Part shown: positions 1 to 14,700 of the stretch, in pieces
How positions within the stretch are numbered: the stretch's first letter is position 1
Layout: the number at the start of each line of letters is the position of its first letter
Assembly (NCBI RefSeq): GCF_000150275.1
Contig: NW_002060950.1
Span: forward strand, 1,972,106 to 2,036,105
Direction of reading: 5' to 3'
Length of the DNA: 64,000 bases
From: Trichoplax adhaerens
Taxonomy: Eukaryota > Placozoa > Uniplacotomia > Trichoplacea > Trichoplacidae
Notes under the pieces: generated by a model
Told to the model about the DNA's origin: nothing
Databases searched by the model: none
The model's input: only the letters and a program-made list of their open reading frames with translations
Translations under genes and position numbers: made by a program

Positions 1-3000
1 TTGTTTTACGTTATCCTTGTCACGAAGCTGGTTTGTGATAATTTGAAAAATTGATTTTTATATTACTAGATAATAGTATTACTTCTACGCTCAGGTAATT
101 TTAATGACAATTATATAATAGACTAAGTAAGATTTAAGGTATAACCATTCGTAGCGAGTTGTTTGCATATTTAAAGTTCATTTTACTAATATGAAATTTA
201 TTGTTATAATGTGATGCTGCATAACATACTAACGTTACTAATGGAGATGTAAATGAACTTCCACAGAGCTATCATAAAGAACTTGCTAGCTTGGTCAATG
301 TTTAAATATTTGGTTATAATAAACAGAAGTGCTTAGTTATTGCATGTTAAGCATGGTTTACTTGCCATTAAAAAATACCTTCCATTTTACTGCTAATTTT
401 ATTCATCAATCTGCAAATCAGATGATATTTCTGTTGCAAGAATATATTGCCATGTTATAAAATACCGTTTTATGATGTTTGTCGTTTACTATTTATTTTT
501 TTAACTATTTTTGATACATATTTCAAATCCGCTCTCATCAAGCTAAAGATTTTTACATTTTATACCACTCGATCTGTAAATGGATTAGTGTTCAACTAAA
601 TTATAATCCTTATATCATAAAGTATAGGTATTCATATATAATATTCTACTTCAATATTCTTTACTTCCTGTGATATATACCAATCACGAAATTCCAAATT
701 TTAGAAAAATAAGGGCTTTATTGAATCTTATACAAAGATTAACTACACAGCTCTACTCTAGCCGAATACTACTTCTAAAGACTTCTACAACGAACTAACA
801 GAATAATCTAAAGTTGCATGCTTTTATACTTTTCGTAGCATTCGCAGCTACAATCCGCATGGCAACCTTTTACCTTATTTTACACATAGTTAAATTATTC
901 TTAGTAAGACTATTCTACTGCGGACCATCATTAATCCAATATAGATACGACTACAGTACTTACGTAGACATTATTCACACCAGCCAAAGTACAATGAATT
1001 AACCATATCCTAATATATGATTTACAGTTCTATTTTTACCTATAGCCATATTAGTAACTCAACAGCTTACTGTATATAGTCATCTGTACTCTAGCATAGC
1101 GTCTCTACCACTACAGTCTATAGTTACAGCTACCAAATATCTCTTAGGATAAATATCTACCGTACATTATACTACACATGGCTAACGGTCTACAATCACA
1201 ATACTAAGTTACATTACACTTCCCTTCTTTAGTTATGACAATTCCGACTAATTCAATGAATTTATCCTCGTTACGCTTTAATAAAAGTAAAAGCCTATTG
1301 TTTCTTTTCCTGTAGGAGGTTCCATATCGAAATAAATTACTCTTAATGTAATCCAGATGTCCGCGGTAGCGGTTGGTATCAAAGACAAGATTCTTCTACA
1401 GTAAAAAAGTTGCAAATTATATAATCTTCAAATCGTTAGTATTAGTAAATGGTAAATTAATTACTAACCTACAGCAATCGGTGAAAATTTATCTCCATTC
1501 CGCGTAAGATCTAATATGGTTATAAAATATTTTTTCGTGAAGACAGTCGAGATCTGTCAATATCGATGTTTTTCTCAATGCAGGCCATTGTTAAGGCATC
1601 TACAAGATGCATTATTAGATAAATCATTTTCACTTGTCCAATGCAAGAATTAAAACGCAAACCTTGATCATTCAACCTAATCATACGGAGTAAATATTAT
1701 CAGACTGGTCTATCCTTACTACGACAATCTATTGATATTGTTAAAATTACGAGGATTACAGTGTTACAAATAAGATTAATCTGTATCGTGATAGCGAAAT
1801 AAAATAATGTCTACTTTTTATCAGATATTTATTCGTGTCTTTCGAAGAGATTCATTACTGTATAGCAAAGCACACAGAGTTTGCATCGCAGTTNNNNNNN
1901 NNNNNNNNNNNNNNNNNNNNNNNNNNNNNNNNNNNNNNNNNNNCAATGATTAATTCTATATATATGGGTCTTATCAATTAATTTTTTTGACAATTGAATA
2001 CGGTACTAACGCAGTTACAATTGTAAACGTTCGATATCAACTAAGAGTTATATTATAGATTTCATAAAGAAAATAATATTCTAATAGGATAGTTTACTGA
2101 TCTTAATACCCAATTTGTTCGTAATAAATAAGTTATTAATATGGTTCTATACCGTGTGATAAAAATAAAAAGCGGTAATAAATTAAATATTTTAGGAAGA
2201 TCAAGTTGTTTCCCTTAATTCCCCGTAACACATTGATTGATATTGAATAAAAACTTACTGAGCAAGAATGATATATCAGAATTATTTGCCTTAAAATATT
2301 CACTTTAATTTCGTGTTGAAAATTTACGACGGTAGTCAAAATTATTTTTCAGTTTCATCCTGACGAAAAGCAGGCGAAAATAATACATTCTGAGCTATTT
2401 TGAATAACTATAAGTATAATAGCTTCATTTCATATCAATAGCGAAATGAATAGGTTACAGGTATTGACATTAGACGTGGTATCTTGGATTTTAATCTCGA
2501 CTTTATAATCTCAAATTGTATCCATATTCTTACTAATAATTGATATCCTTATTGACGCACAATCTAATTTGTGGTTAAATCAGTTTGTTCGCTATCTGGT
2601 TTAAGAGTAAGAATAAGGCTAACAAAGTCCTATTATAAGACAGTCTTTTACGTCTAATGTACGATCCCTTAACTTCTATTTTAATCAAGTAATAAACTAG
2701 TATCTGTTAAACCCTTCTAAAATTATTCAAGTGACAGTATATTTGTTTGAGATCAATTATTGATATGGACGTCTATCGAAGATAAGCTACCAATAAGGAG
2801 TATTTCAATTCTTAAATTGAATTCATGATTCTTTTATCCACTGAGCCTTCAATGCCATTGTGATAAATTCATTTTTATTCTATAGTATATGTAGCATATA
2901 TAGACTTACCATGCAGCGTTACTATTTATAAAATCGCCAATATATATAATAATGTACTGTATATTAAGAGTTACAAGATGCATTTCCATTTTTCAAGTAC

Positions 3001-4061
3001 TTTTTAAATAGAGTACAACAATCAGGCAGATAAACAGCGGTTCAAAGTTTTAATGTATAATAATGATGATGTTACGGTATATTATTCCAACTTGAATTCA
3101 AAATTGAATGCAAGTTTATGGAAAATGTTTTAAGTACCTAATCAATATTGCATGTTAGAAATTACCATCAATAGAATAGCTAAAGACTAGGAAAAGTAGT
3201 TACAACAACTCATAATTACGAATTATGTCGATATAATCAAAAAGAAAGACTTGCTCTATACTTGTCAGTTATTATATCAGTAATATTAAGTATTAAAAAT
3301 GCAGAACGAAGGTCTAACAGGAATTAGTCAATGTCGTAAGAAAGGAAAGTAGAGCTAAAGTTTACGCGAGTTATTATCGTTATCAGCTATAATAGGTACT
3401 AAGTAGTCAATATGAGGAGAAATTCTTTGCTTCAATTCGAAGCTGTATTAGAAGAGTTTGGAACAAGTAGAATGGCGTCTTTAGGGATCTATCACGTTGA
3501 ATGTTCTGCTTGATTTCGTTTTAAGGCTTAAAGCTATCTATAATTGCCTGGAATACAATGCTAAAGTATAATACATAATCCGTAAAACACTATAAGTATG
3601 GCGGCATTTTGTTATTGTAAGTTGCGTTGCCTTGCTTAATCAATAACCCAAACTACAGCATTAGGGTAATAGGAATGTTATGGAAACAATGTTTGATAAC
3701 ATTTCAATGATTTTAATATCATCTTTTATGCAACGAGGAACACAATTAACGTCATAAGTACAACAACAATCAGCTGCATATTTTATTTTTAACTAAATGA
3801 AAGCTGCGTGTAATTGCCAATATGGATTACAGGTATGCATATTCATCTGCAACCGATTTCATCATTAATTAATCACAGTTATTATGCAATAGCCGTTGCT
3901 ATTTTGATAATATCACCTATTTAAACAATTCTAAGAAATTGTGGTTAATACTAATTTATTGGTTAACAAGCAATTCTATACCGTAATGTAAGATAATAAT
4001 TGTAAAACCAGGAATCCTTACGCATCAGACAGTAATTAAAATATCCTTAAGCAATTAAATA
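1..4061. other. Non-coding AT-rich stretch
   Basis: Stops occur densely in all frames. The only open frames are short and have no sensible splice context (for example a 33-codon ATG frame near 3411). It also contains the assembly gap listed separately. I see no gene, RNA gene or clear repeat. Confidence 0.5.
1894..1943. other. Assembly gap (50 N)
   Basis: A run of 50 unspecified bases, an assembly gap of conventional size. The true distance is unknown, and sequence on the two sides should not be assumed to be contiguous. Confidence 1.
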
Positions 4062-5702
4062 TTATATGCGATTAGAAACAACTCGATTTTCATAGGATAC
4101 CAATGCCTTTGTTAAACCGTTGCTGGCTTTGATATAATACCAAATTTTATGAAACAGCTCATAGTTTAATTTAAAGCTACTCATTGATGCTAAAGTTCGG
4201 AAAGTAGTTTGAGCGTGTTCACTGGCAATAGGAATTTTAGTAGTGCAGTTGGCCAGTAACTGAAATCGGAAATTATTTTAGTATAAGATCTATATCAAAT
4301 CTATACAGCATCAAATGGACGTTCTTTAAGTAACAAATAATATTTGCTAGACGGAAGTTTGATTATAAATTCTTCCGATCCGAATTTTTAACCTAATACT
4401 CCGACATACAATCGAATGATGTTTCCATCTTAAACTTATAAAAATAAAGTATTGTACTATTTTTATTTAGCTGAAGATTATTTAATTTTTAAATTCGTTC
4501 CTTTTCCTGACTATTTAGGCTAATCAAGTTGTCTACGATGGAATACTTAAGGTGTAAAATTCATTCAAAAGATTTGATGATGGTTGTTGGGCTTACTAAT
4601 AAGAATTATCGCCGATGACATTATACTTACGCTTAATCCGGTACCTTTTGAGAAAAGGTAAGAAGATTGGGGAACAAATTGATTTACTTCCAAATGATAC
4701 TATAAGACATTGGAAAAATAGATCGTTATTCAAAGTATTGCAGTATAAGGATGGTCGCTTTTCTGGTAATTATTCGATACAATTCTTGTCGGATCTTACG
4801 TAGTTTTAATAGTTAATCTATGATATGGTCATTTTTCCATTAAATATTACGCAAGTTACAATTAAGTAAAATATAAGGAAATTAAAGTGGCAAATTGACA
4901 ATAGCTCTGTCACGGAATCGTGATTAAATTATAATTTAAGTCAAATTTGAAATAAAACTCTGATTACAAGTTCGAGAGCAGACAAAAGTTGTTGATACAG
5001 AGAGAAACTGATCATAGTAACAATCTTGTTTTAGTCAATTTTGTAATAAAAATCATCCTTACATGCTCGACCAGGAAATTAATTAGTTGACCAGTATTTT
5101 CGATTACTTTTTGCAATTGACATACATTATTTTCGTATGAGTTAACCACGGATAAGACTGATCGTAACTTTCCAAGCTGTTCGAAAACGATTGTTAGCAA
5201 AGGATAGCCCTAGATTTTTTTACACGTTTTGCATAAAGGAAGCCTTTTTTAATTGAAGAAAGCTTTTATATAATAACTAACTGTATAAATTGTATTATTC
5301 TATTAAAAAAGCGAAAGCATCTGTGTAAATTGCAAATACCGATTAGATGAATGATAAGGGAAAAGAGAAGAATTATTAGGCAGATTTGATAAACGAGCAC
5401 TAATGGGATTTAAGTATTGTGAATTACATTCGTTGTTGCCTAACCTTTTCTAGCTTTTCAGGAATATTAAGAAGCAACGAATTACAACTGAAATCCATCA
5501 CGTTATTGACTTTGTAAATTCTTCGATGGCATTGAACGGCAAGTTCGATTTCTTTACCAAGCTCACTAGTCAATTTGGTAACATAAACGGCAAATGATGC
5601 CGATTCACGAGCTTGCGATCTCGATGTAATAGTAAATCCATGCGCAAGGCAACATAAAGTGCACAAGGTAAAAATTGCTTCTGTAACGAGAATAGAATTC
5701 AT
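4062..5702 (-). CDS. Secreted four-helix cytokine-like protein A (IL-6/G-CSF/LIF type, putative)
   Basis: Exons on the minus strand: 5702-5445, 5209-5063 and 4259-4062. All junctions are phase 0, with donors GTTAGG and GTAAGG and acceptors TCTAG and a pyrimidine-rich TTTCAG. The product is 200 aa. Residues 1-22 form a signal peptide (hydrophobic core FTLCTLCCLA). Residues 29-63 are amphipathic (helix A). Exon 2 holds two helical stretches of about 20 residues (B and C). Exon 3 has a linker with an NCT glycosylation sequon and then a long helix around 158-195 containing FHKIWYY (helix D). Mature cysteines are C58, C73, C116 and C140. The A-loop-B-C-long loop-D order, size and exon-per-helix layout are those of long-chain class I cytokines. 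The A/B junction (LNIPEKLEK) and following helix look IL-6-like to me. Start is uncertain: an in-frame acceptor (CTCGTTACAG, 5681) would allow a tiny upstream phase-1 first exon, which I did not find. Family assignment is inference. Confidence 0.68.
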
Positions 5703-8700
5703 GAATAAATAATATGAAAAGGTGTTGACTTGAGTTTTACGTACCTAAGCATAATATTATCAATGCTTAGACAAGATTGCGATTTTTATTCTAAATAATA
5801 CGTTTATACAATGTGCCCTATCAATTCCTATATTGATCTAATTTAGCAGCTCATAGAAATGGTTACTAGCTCTTAAAGATCATGAAAGATAGAATGCAAT
5901 ATGATATAAGGTGGCGTCCTAGCACAATGGCCCGACTTGTATATCCAGTACTTGTTATCAAATGATTACAAGCTACTGTAACTTCTTTTTCAATAAAATC
6001 AGTCTTTATTAGCTTCTGTACTATATTTACGAGTTCAAAAGCATATTGAGAGAAAGGTAGAACAGTTACTCTATTCAAATATCTTAATTAAGCTTGTAGC
6101 TTTTACTAATGAAAGATGCGGTGTTATGCAAATGAACAAAACATCTTAAGATATGGTAGATAAATTGCTAAATTAGTTAGCTTAAGCTGTAGAAGGCCTC
6201 GATTAGACAAGATATCATAGAGGATAGTATATTGTCTGTTTTCAGAACGAATTACCTTTAAGTATTCAATACAACTTTACTTATCTATTGTAAGTAACAG
6301 TGTGATAGAGAATATCTTCAAGAATTACGTCTTAGCAAAATCTTGTTGAACGTATTATATATAAGCGTACTGTAAATCTTTCTACTGTTCTATATTACTT
6401 GCATCTGCCGTTCGATTATACTGTAACTATGGATAAATTATCAAATGCCTTATAGAACTAGCGTAAAGTTGTAATATTTAGGAGACTAGAATTTGTAGAC
6501 TATACCTAAGTTTTAAGAATATTATGCCAATAACTGATTCTATCTCGCGCAGGTACGCTAGGCAGAATCGCTGGATGAATTTTGCTATCAGTCTTATATC
6601 AACGTAAGAATTTTTCCTGTCATAATGTATCGCATTTGGAAAGCAATGTAAAAATAAGATAGAAATTGAATATACTAGCCAAAAGATAACCTACTTTTAA
6701 ATGTATCCTTCATATCGTTGAAGTAAGTGGAGAAGATTTAAATCAATTTGACGGAGCTTGAACAAATGTATTTTTGTAGAATGAAATTCTCGATCGGCTT
6801 TAACTTCAAAGCATAAAATGTACTTTATAGAATTGTAAAAAGTTTTTCCTAAAGATAGCTGATTGATCTAATATTCTATTTGATATAGAAAAGGAACTGA
6901 AATGATGAAATGCGGAACGCAATCATCCTTTTATGCGCTAGCGAAATGAGAAGATGTGCGTAGGATTGCATAAAGGAACCTGAAGAATTGCTACAGTATC
7001 GTACTCATCCGCATAGCAGTTGAGAGAAACAAAAAGAATATTCGATAAGTGTAAAGCAGCATTATTGTAACAACCAATAATAGAATAGATAATTAAATTA
7101 CTGTAGATAGGTTTTAGATCTGCATCAAGTAAAAAAGAAAAGGATATCATATTAAATCTTATAGAAAATAAGTTATCTTTCTATTCAAATAACAACTTAT
7201 AGGACTGCTTAAAACATGCTTTGTTATCGCAAAATAAACATAATCACTATGACACAGTGAGTATATTGATTTTCTTCAATAGCACTCTCATTTTTTCCAC
7301 TCTCTCTCTCTGTAAAACATTGTCATCGATATAATAGATTAGTTATGTCCTCATTGGATAATATCTTACATTGATGATTATCTTTATTGAATCAGTCCAA
7401 TATTGCTTAATTAACTGGTTATCCAGACTAATCTGATCAAATAATAGGACTCCATCCAAATTATCAGGATCAACTTTCGTCTTAAAATTACGTATGTTAC
7501 GCCAGAATTATTTACAATTTGACTGTAATGGTGCAATATTTTTTCCTAGGTAATTGATTCAATAAATAAATGTCAAGGGAATTGTTCCATTCCGTATATA
7601 TCTATTGAATTATGCCATCTATGATCGTATCTTAAAATGAAAGCGGCTGTTTCTTTTTGTTTTGAGTCGCATTTACAAAATAGTTTAATTTAGTTATGAC
7701 GTCAAATTAAATCATATGCATTAGTTTCACAGTGCGCGGCTCATGAACTTTTCCTTGATTAGTTAATTTGATAACGCATTATCTGGATTTTACATTAACA
7801 ATGCTATTCAGTCCATATCAGCGATTGTTTAAATTACGGGAAGAATTAGATAGGGAAACAATTTAAATGTCAATACTACGTGAGAATTGTTCATAATAAT
7901 TAGCGGCTTGTAATATACCCAAGTATATTACATGCAGCCATAATATAATTCTATTAGAGCGGAAAGAAAACTCTTCTTATGGTATACATCTTACTCATTG
8001 AAGCTGATGATTCAGTTCTGCTAAGTAGATTCAAATCGTTGATTTTTTTCTAAATCATTTAATTTTTCTTTATCTATTTGATTACGACAGTAACTTCTCA
8101 GGTCAACATTGGTAAAAGCGCTTTTGCTATTAAAATCTTACTACTACCGATAAGTTAGCAATAAACTAATAGTAGCTGTTTCTACTGCTAATTTGGGAAC
8201 ATTCCAGCTGAAAAATTTTAAAGCGGTTAAAACGAATCAATGCTGTCCATAATAATTTAAATGTTATGCTATTCTAAAGGTATAATAAGTTTTCTATTTA
8301 TGCAAACCAATTAACTTGTTTATGAATTTAGAATTACCCATCGGAAGTAATAAAGGAAAGTAGAATGTTATCTTTCAATTTTAAACAGTTTAGTATATGA
8401 ATTAGTAGCCATCGTCATCAGGAACTGAATTTATCCCACTTTATAACCGTAATTCGTGCAAGTTTAGTCCAGTTCTAGTGTACGCGTATGTTTCTCTAAT
8501 TAGATCTTATTATCATTGCTACATCGGTATTGATTATTAGTGAGGCATGCTAAATTGTCAATTATGACTATAGTGCTCCGTATCGGCTTTATTAATATAT
8601 TATTATTAAATGAAAATTGAAATTTGTTTACAAATGGTAAAAATAGTTGGTGAATAAGGTTTACTTGTAACAATCGTTTGAACTTTGATTTCTAATCTGT

Positions 8701-11700
8701 ACTCATGTTTTATTAACAAAATTCAAAATATTTATACATTACCTACCTAATGTTTTAGCGAATATAATCGAATTGATTTAAATTAAAAAGTTAGTCACTA
8801 TCAAAGCGTTAATTTTGCTCTTAAAATGTATTGCTAAATGCTAATGTAGCCGTTTTAGATAATGTAACTTTCTCGTGTAAGTCAATATTCAGATCTAAGG
8901 GGTATAGATACCTTTTAGCTAATAATATATCTTGCGTCAGCTTTAATTATCTGCCCACTAGCACTTAGGTAGTGCCTTACATACTACCTATCAATATGAA
9001 ACATTTTGTAACTACGAATAAGAATTTTTTTAAAGAAGCATTTAAAATAATCCAGTTTTCGTGCTATTTAGTAGGAAACAGAAAATTATAGAATTTCATC
9101 AAATATGTTCGGTTAATATCTTCAGCTACAAAGAAAATAGCCTATAATTCTATATGTAGCAGGCGAAGAAAACATTCAATCTGAATTCATTTTCATACTC
9201 ATTCAAACAATGATAAAATACGACACATCGTACTGCTTATTTCAATATGATCTTTCAGCTTTGGCAGCTCTATTTTAGAGAGATTCTCAGTTTCAGCCGC
9301 GGTTGAAACGGTTAAATCTCTCCTACTGATTTCGCTAAATAAAATAGTAATTATATAATTTCATTTATACTCGATCAAGAATTTTCGATTACGCAATAAC
9401 CGAAATAGTTTACTATAAGACAATCCCTCAGATATTTCCTACAAGCAGCACATAATATTCGACAACAATGCTTATCGCAAGTAAAGCGAATTGTTATGCC
9501 AGAAATGGTAGCAACGTCATTAAGTTCATTTATTTGCCTACAATAGCATTCTTTGAAACTGTTTTTTGTAAATTATCTATTTATTTGAGTCATATATGTT
9601 AAGAAGTAAATGAGCGAACGTTATTTTCACAGCCGTAAATTAATTATCATCCCATTACACAATTTGATCATATTACTAATATCAAAGATATATAAGTACG
9701 CAACGCTATTTTAAATCCAACATCAACAATTATTTAAAAAAATCTATCGCACTTAACTTTATACATTACATTAACTGGATTAGCATCACGCATTTTAGCA
9801 TTCGCCGATTGTAATTTAAATAAGTACTGTATATCTTCAGTAAATTTAATTTTCAATACTTAAATTATTTAAAGTGAAGTTTATTTTAGCTACACTAGAT
9901 AAACTGGTGGGCACGTGACTACTCGTATATATCTCTATTCTATACAAAGCTTCGAATACAATCCAGGGCGACAATATAAGTTTACTATAATGCATTGATT
10001 AGTAAAAAAATTTATTATCATCTTTATTCTCAACAGCAATAGTAACCGTAATGTTGGCGACACACCCCGTATTTAAAATTTTCACCCATTTATGCAAAAT
10101 ATCATTCTATCTATTCTGCTTTCATTCATTATTCAGCGATATTCTGTGCCATCCTCTTACCAGTGAAATTTATGCTGTGTATTAGACCGAAGTAATTTCC
10201 AACTTGTATTTCAGAAAAGGTAGATATTTCAAATATCTAAATATAAAGATATTTTAGGAAGACATGGCGTAAAATTTATTAATAACAGAATGTAAAAGGT
10301 ATGCAAAAGTATCAGATTACTGTTACATGTTACATTATTTTCAAGCAGGCTATAGGATAAATATGGTAATTTACGAGGCAGTCTGGCAATATATTTACAC
10401 TAAAGGTAATACTGATTAAAAGTGTGGATAGCATGATTTTATAAACTCTTTAGTTTAAAATACGATACTGGAATGATTCATCTGTTTAAATTTGGCAATT
10501 TGAAAGTTTTATTTTATGTACAGTTGCTAAGAAATTCAAGCTGGTTGGAAAGCTGTATAAAATCAGGAAACAAAGATCTAGTAATTTATTCTTGACTTAG
10601 TGCTAATGGCTCGTTGTACATCAGCATGTACATATAAACTTGCTATGTTCAGGATCGGTTCTGAATACTAAGTATACAATCTAACTGTTATTGAAACTTG
10701 TTACCTTAGAAATTGATTTTCTTCTGCACTAAAATATGATAATGGTTAAAATTGCTTTTTTGTTAAATATAACGTAAATTTTTCATTCAAATTAAATTTT
10801 CTTCTCTACTAAACAATGATGGTTGAAATCTGTCTTTTTATTTAATATTTCGTAAATTTTCATTATCATACGGTTTAATAGCATCATTAGTTCTGCAGTT
10901 CTTTTACTTAAGCTTAAATGCAGTTCCACTCAAGTAAATCGTTACAGGTAGTTAGGGCTAGGGTTAGGTAGTGGAATACTTGTAGGCTAATAAGTAACGA
11001 AATAAATCTACTTACCACCTGATAGCAATAATATTATGATTATGTCAGGGAAATAAAAATATCTATAGCTATATCCTCATCAATAATGTCATCAAATTAG
11101 TTCATTTGCATCATTTGAAATAAATGGACGGTTACCCGTTTTATTCTTTGTGCACTATCAATGATTTAAAAATGCAGAATCGGATAGACCACAATTTGAT
11201 ATTTATACACAAGCGTCTTTAATACTGTTATTATCTAAATATAAACAAGGAATTTTGGCCAAGCTGCAAGATTTTTTTAAGTTAGGTATTACAGTAAAGT
11301 ATATATATCATGAGTATATTAAAATAATGATGAAATTTACGTAGTTGTTATTGGCTATTCCATTCTACTTATATAACGTTCATGGAGAGAATTAGCCATG
11401 AATATTCTACAATTCTACCATTTGATGAGCGATTACGAAACATCATAATTACCTAACCATAAAAGCTCTCAGCCTAATTTTCTCATATTTTTTAATTAGT
11501 TGGTTGCAGGAGACGTCAATGCGTTGTTAAGACATTTCTAAGGGATAAATTATACAGTTTTGTGTTACTTTCAGTATTAAATATGACTACTAACTCAAAA
11601 TTCCAAGATACTGAATTCAATCACTATTTTACAACATTTAATCTCATATAATTATCAGTCAACTATAATTTTAGAATAGTTTACTGAAGCAAAAACCTTA

Positions 11701-14700
11701 CCATTATCTACGATTTACCAACATCTAAACTCCTGGTAATAGTAATTCGCATAAAAGCCAAAATTCACTACAGAATATCACTTTTAAGATTTAAGTGATT
11801 AGCAAATTTCTCTATAGCGGGTAACTAGTTTCAATTACTATTTTAGTAATTTTTATATATAACAAAATTTAGTGTAGAATTCACTTAGCAATCTAAATCC
11901 TTGATATTTTTCCTTTAGTATGCTGATCACGTTTGTATATTTTAAAGATAGATATTGGTTGTTGATTTATTTATCTGTTTATTTAGTAAGTAAAGTTAAG
12001 AAAGTATAATTGGTTTAGATTAGCCCATTATCATAAATCATACCGGAACCTATTCAGCAATACAACAAATAATTCATTAATATTGCCGCTGAAATAAATT
12101 TATCTCCTTCGCTAGTATTATTGTAATCGTCGCAAACTAAATATCGTATTAGCTAACTATATATAGTGTCACTAAATATCATAGCTGAACAAAGATCAAA
12201 ACAGTAGTATTAAGTTATTCTGATGGCTTATATTTGTTAACAGTCTCATTCTTTCTTATTTATCGATTTAATATGATTATACAACACAATAATCCTATTG
12301 ATGCTGTTGTCTAGTAATCAAGTATTAATGTCGTACTGTTCATCCGTTTTCTTTCTTAAAGTCGTTATTCCAGACAATATAATGTCTATGTTATTAACAT
12401 TTTAATAAAAAGATTATTTACGGTAATATTAAATGTTCAGTTGTTATTACGTTGAATAGATCATCGGTGATGCACAGTTGACAATTTTAGATTGCTTAAA
12501 TGCACCATTTGATCACATTATTGATAGGGTGAAGCCATGTAAGAAAATACAAATATAATTATTAGTCTCTAGTCTTAAGACAGCAGATGAAGGCTTTCTT
12601 TTTTAAAACAGCTGCTTATCTATTTAATATTATTACCATGAAATTTCGAAATTTAGTTTTGTTTTATTAAAGGAAATATTCTAAAATTCTCCTACGCTTA
12701 TTTAATTTTATTATAGCTGTACATGATGGTTCGTTTTATATAATCAGCAATAGATAGGTAATGATTCCATACACTTACTTCAGCGCAATCATAATACTGG
12801 ATTAACGAATTAAAGTGGTAAAACGCTGCAAGAATATAAATTTGGCTATTTATGTAATCAAAACTGCATAGTCTATTTTAGATACTGCAATTGGTGAAGT
12901 TGCTGAGCTATAACCAATATAGTTTACAAGAATAAGCGCAATATCTCCAATACGGGTCCTATTGATTAGATATATATGTTATGTTATGTATATATATAGA
13001 TAAACATAATCATGTATTTCTGCACTTCTATAAGAGAGATATAATACAGTACCGGTACTATACCAAGAAGATGTTGATTTTTATTTGTCATGCTATAACA
13101 CGCTATTGGTGTGTTCGAAAGTAACATAAAAATGATTATATTAGTCTAAGCAATATCTGAAAGATAGAATTTGAACTTAATTTTATTTGCGATTGACCAT
13201 TATGCTTATTCAGTGAAAAATGAATTATCTCGTCTAAATAGCATAGCATACGACACGATAACTGGGATTGATGATAATTTTCTCATATTTTGCATGCAGT
13301 CAATTATACAGCTTATGAATGAAAAATATACCTGTAATTAACTAGAGTAACTAATTCATTCATAATACTATATATAGTATTTCATTTTGGTATTACACGT
13401 ATAGAAAAGAATATTTACTTCACAACGCAAATATCTCTAAAAAATTAACCAATTTTCAGAGTTCTAAGTAGCTGGTAAAATAAATGACTGGCAAGTATTT
13501 CTATTAATGCATCATATTTATCGTAATTTTTTATTTATTTTGCGACTGGTTTTCATTATATTCATACAGAACAATTGGCCAATCGGATAAATCTATTCTA
13601 TTATACGCAAGACGTAATACATATTAGTGAAATGTTTTCTTTAAGACTAAATTTATTTTTAATGGTGAAATAATGAACAAATACGAATTTTGCTTCAAAC
13701 TGAGTTAATATACGCGTATACATACTTATATTAGAAGTTCAGAGAGAAGAAATGACCTTATAAAGTTGGCGAATTAATATAATATTCTTTAATCAGTAGT
13801 TAGCCAATCTATCCTGCTATCATTGCACCTAATAGCTACTGCTGTCGCTTTGCTTGGTCATTAATCAGTAGATACCACCTAACTTCATCAGTAAAAGGAT
13901 TTATTTCTAACGATAGATATTTCTTTAGCTAGTTACGACTGATTATCTGTGGATTAATGGCAAAATTAGATATTATAGTCGGCAGAATTAATGTCTAACA
14001 CTTAATCTAAGCGGTAAAATTACACCCTTTATCAATGAATTCTATACTCTCATACCCATTTAAAGCATCAAAAGGTATCTTAGATTTGGCTACGATAGGG
14101 TTACACAACGTTATGTAATGTGTAGAGAGTGTCTCCAGGAAGTATCCTTCCTGTAGATATCAACGATTCCTTTCATGTGTATAAAAGAGAATATATGTTA
14201 GGAGAAACAATCAATTGGTTTAGCACAATTTTCTCTGAAGGGATCATAATATATTTAAAATTTCCGGCTTTAGTGTTTAAGTAAATACGGATGTGGCAAC
14301 TAGGTTCATTCTTAAAAGAAACCTTGCGGTTTTCTTCAATTTACATTGGCTTATGATAGTAGTTAATTCTTCAGTTATATGATTGCGAGGTATTTATTTT
14401 TGGTCTTTTGTCTCTACAAGTACGCTGAAGTAGATTAATGCAGGCTTATGATAGCAATTTATGAGTAAAGAATATTTATTTGATTAATAAAACTAATATA
14501 ACCTCATCTTAATTTAAAATAAACTATCTATCTCCGAGGTATTATAAAAACAATTGGCTCAAGGAAAAAAAGTAAAGCATCAATTTAGAAGTGACCATCA
14601 AAAGCAGTTTAAACAAAATAATACCTTTGTATTATTAATGTATCACTATTGCTGTTCGTTGAAATAACTTTTCAACTCTATGGATTCATTTTTCCACAAT

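Noticed and set aside
4615-4803. Plus-strand 62-codon ORF rich in Arg/Lys
   Set aside because: Lies inside the second intron of the minus-strand cytokine-like gene. It has no domain and no splice partners, and its length is expected by chance.
7290-7312. CT-rich microsatellite (CTCTCTCTCTCT)
   Set aside because: Too short to be of note. A similar run near 17680 is also trivial.
10950-10972. Telomere-like GGGCTAGGGTTAGG
   Set aside because: Only about two degenerate TTAGGG units, not an array.
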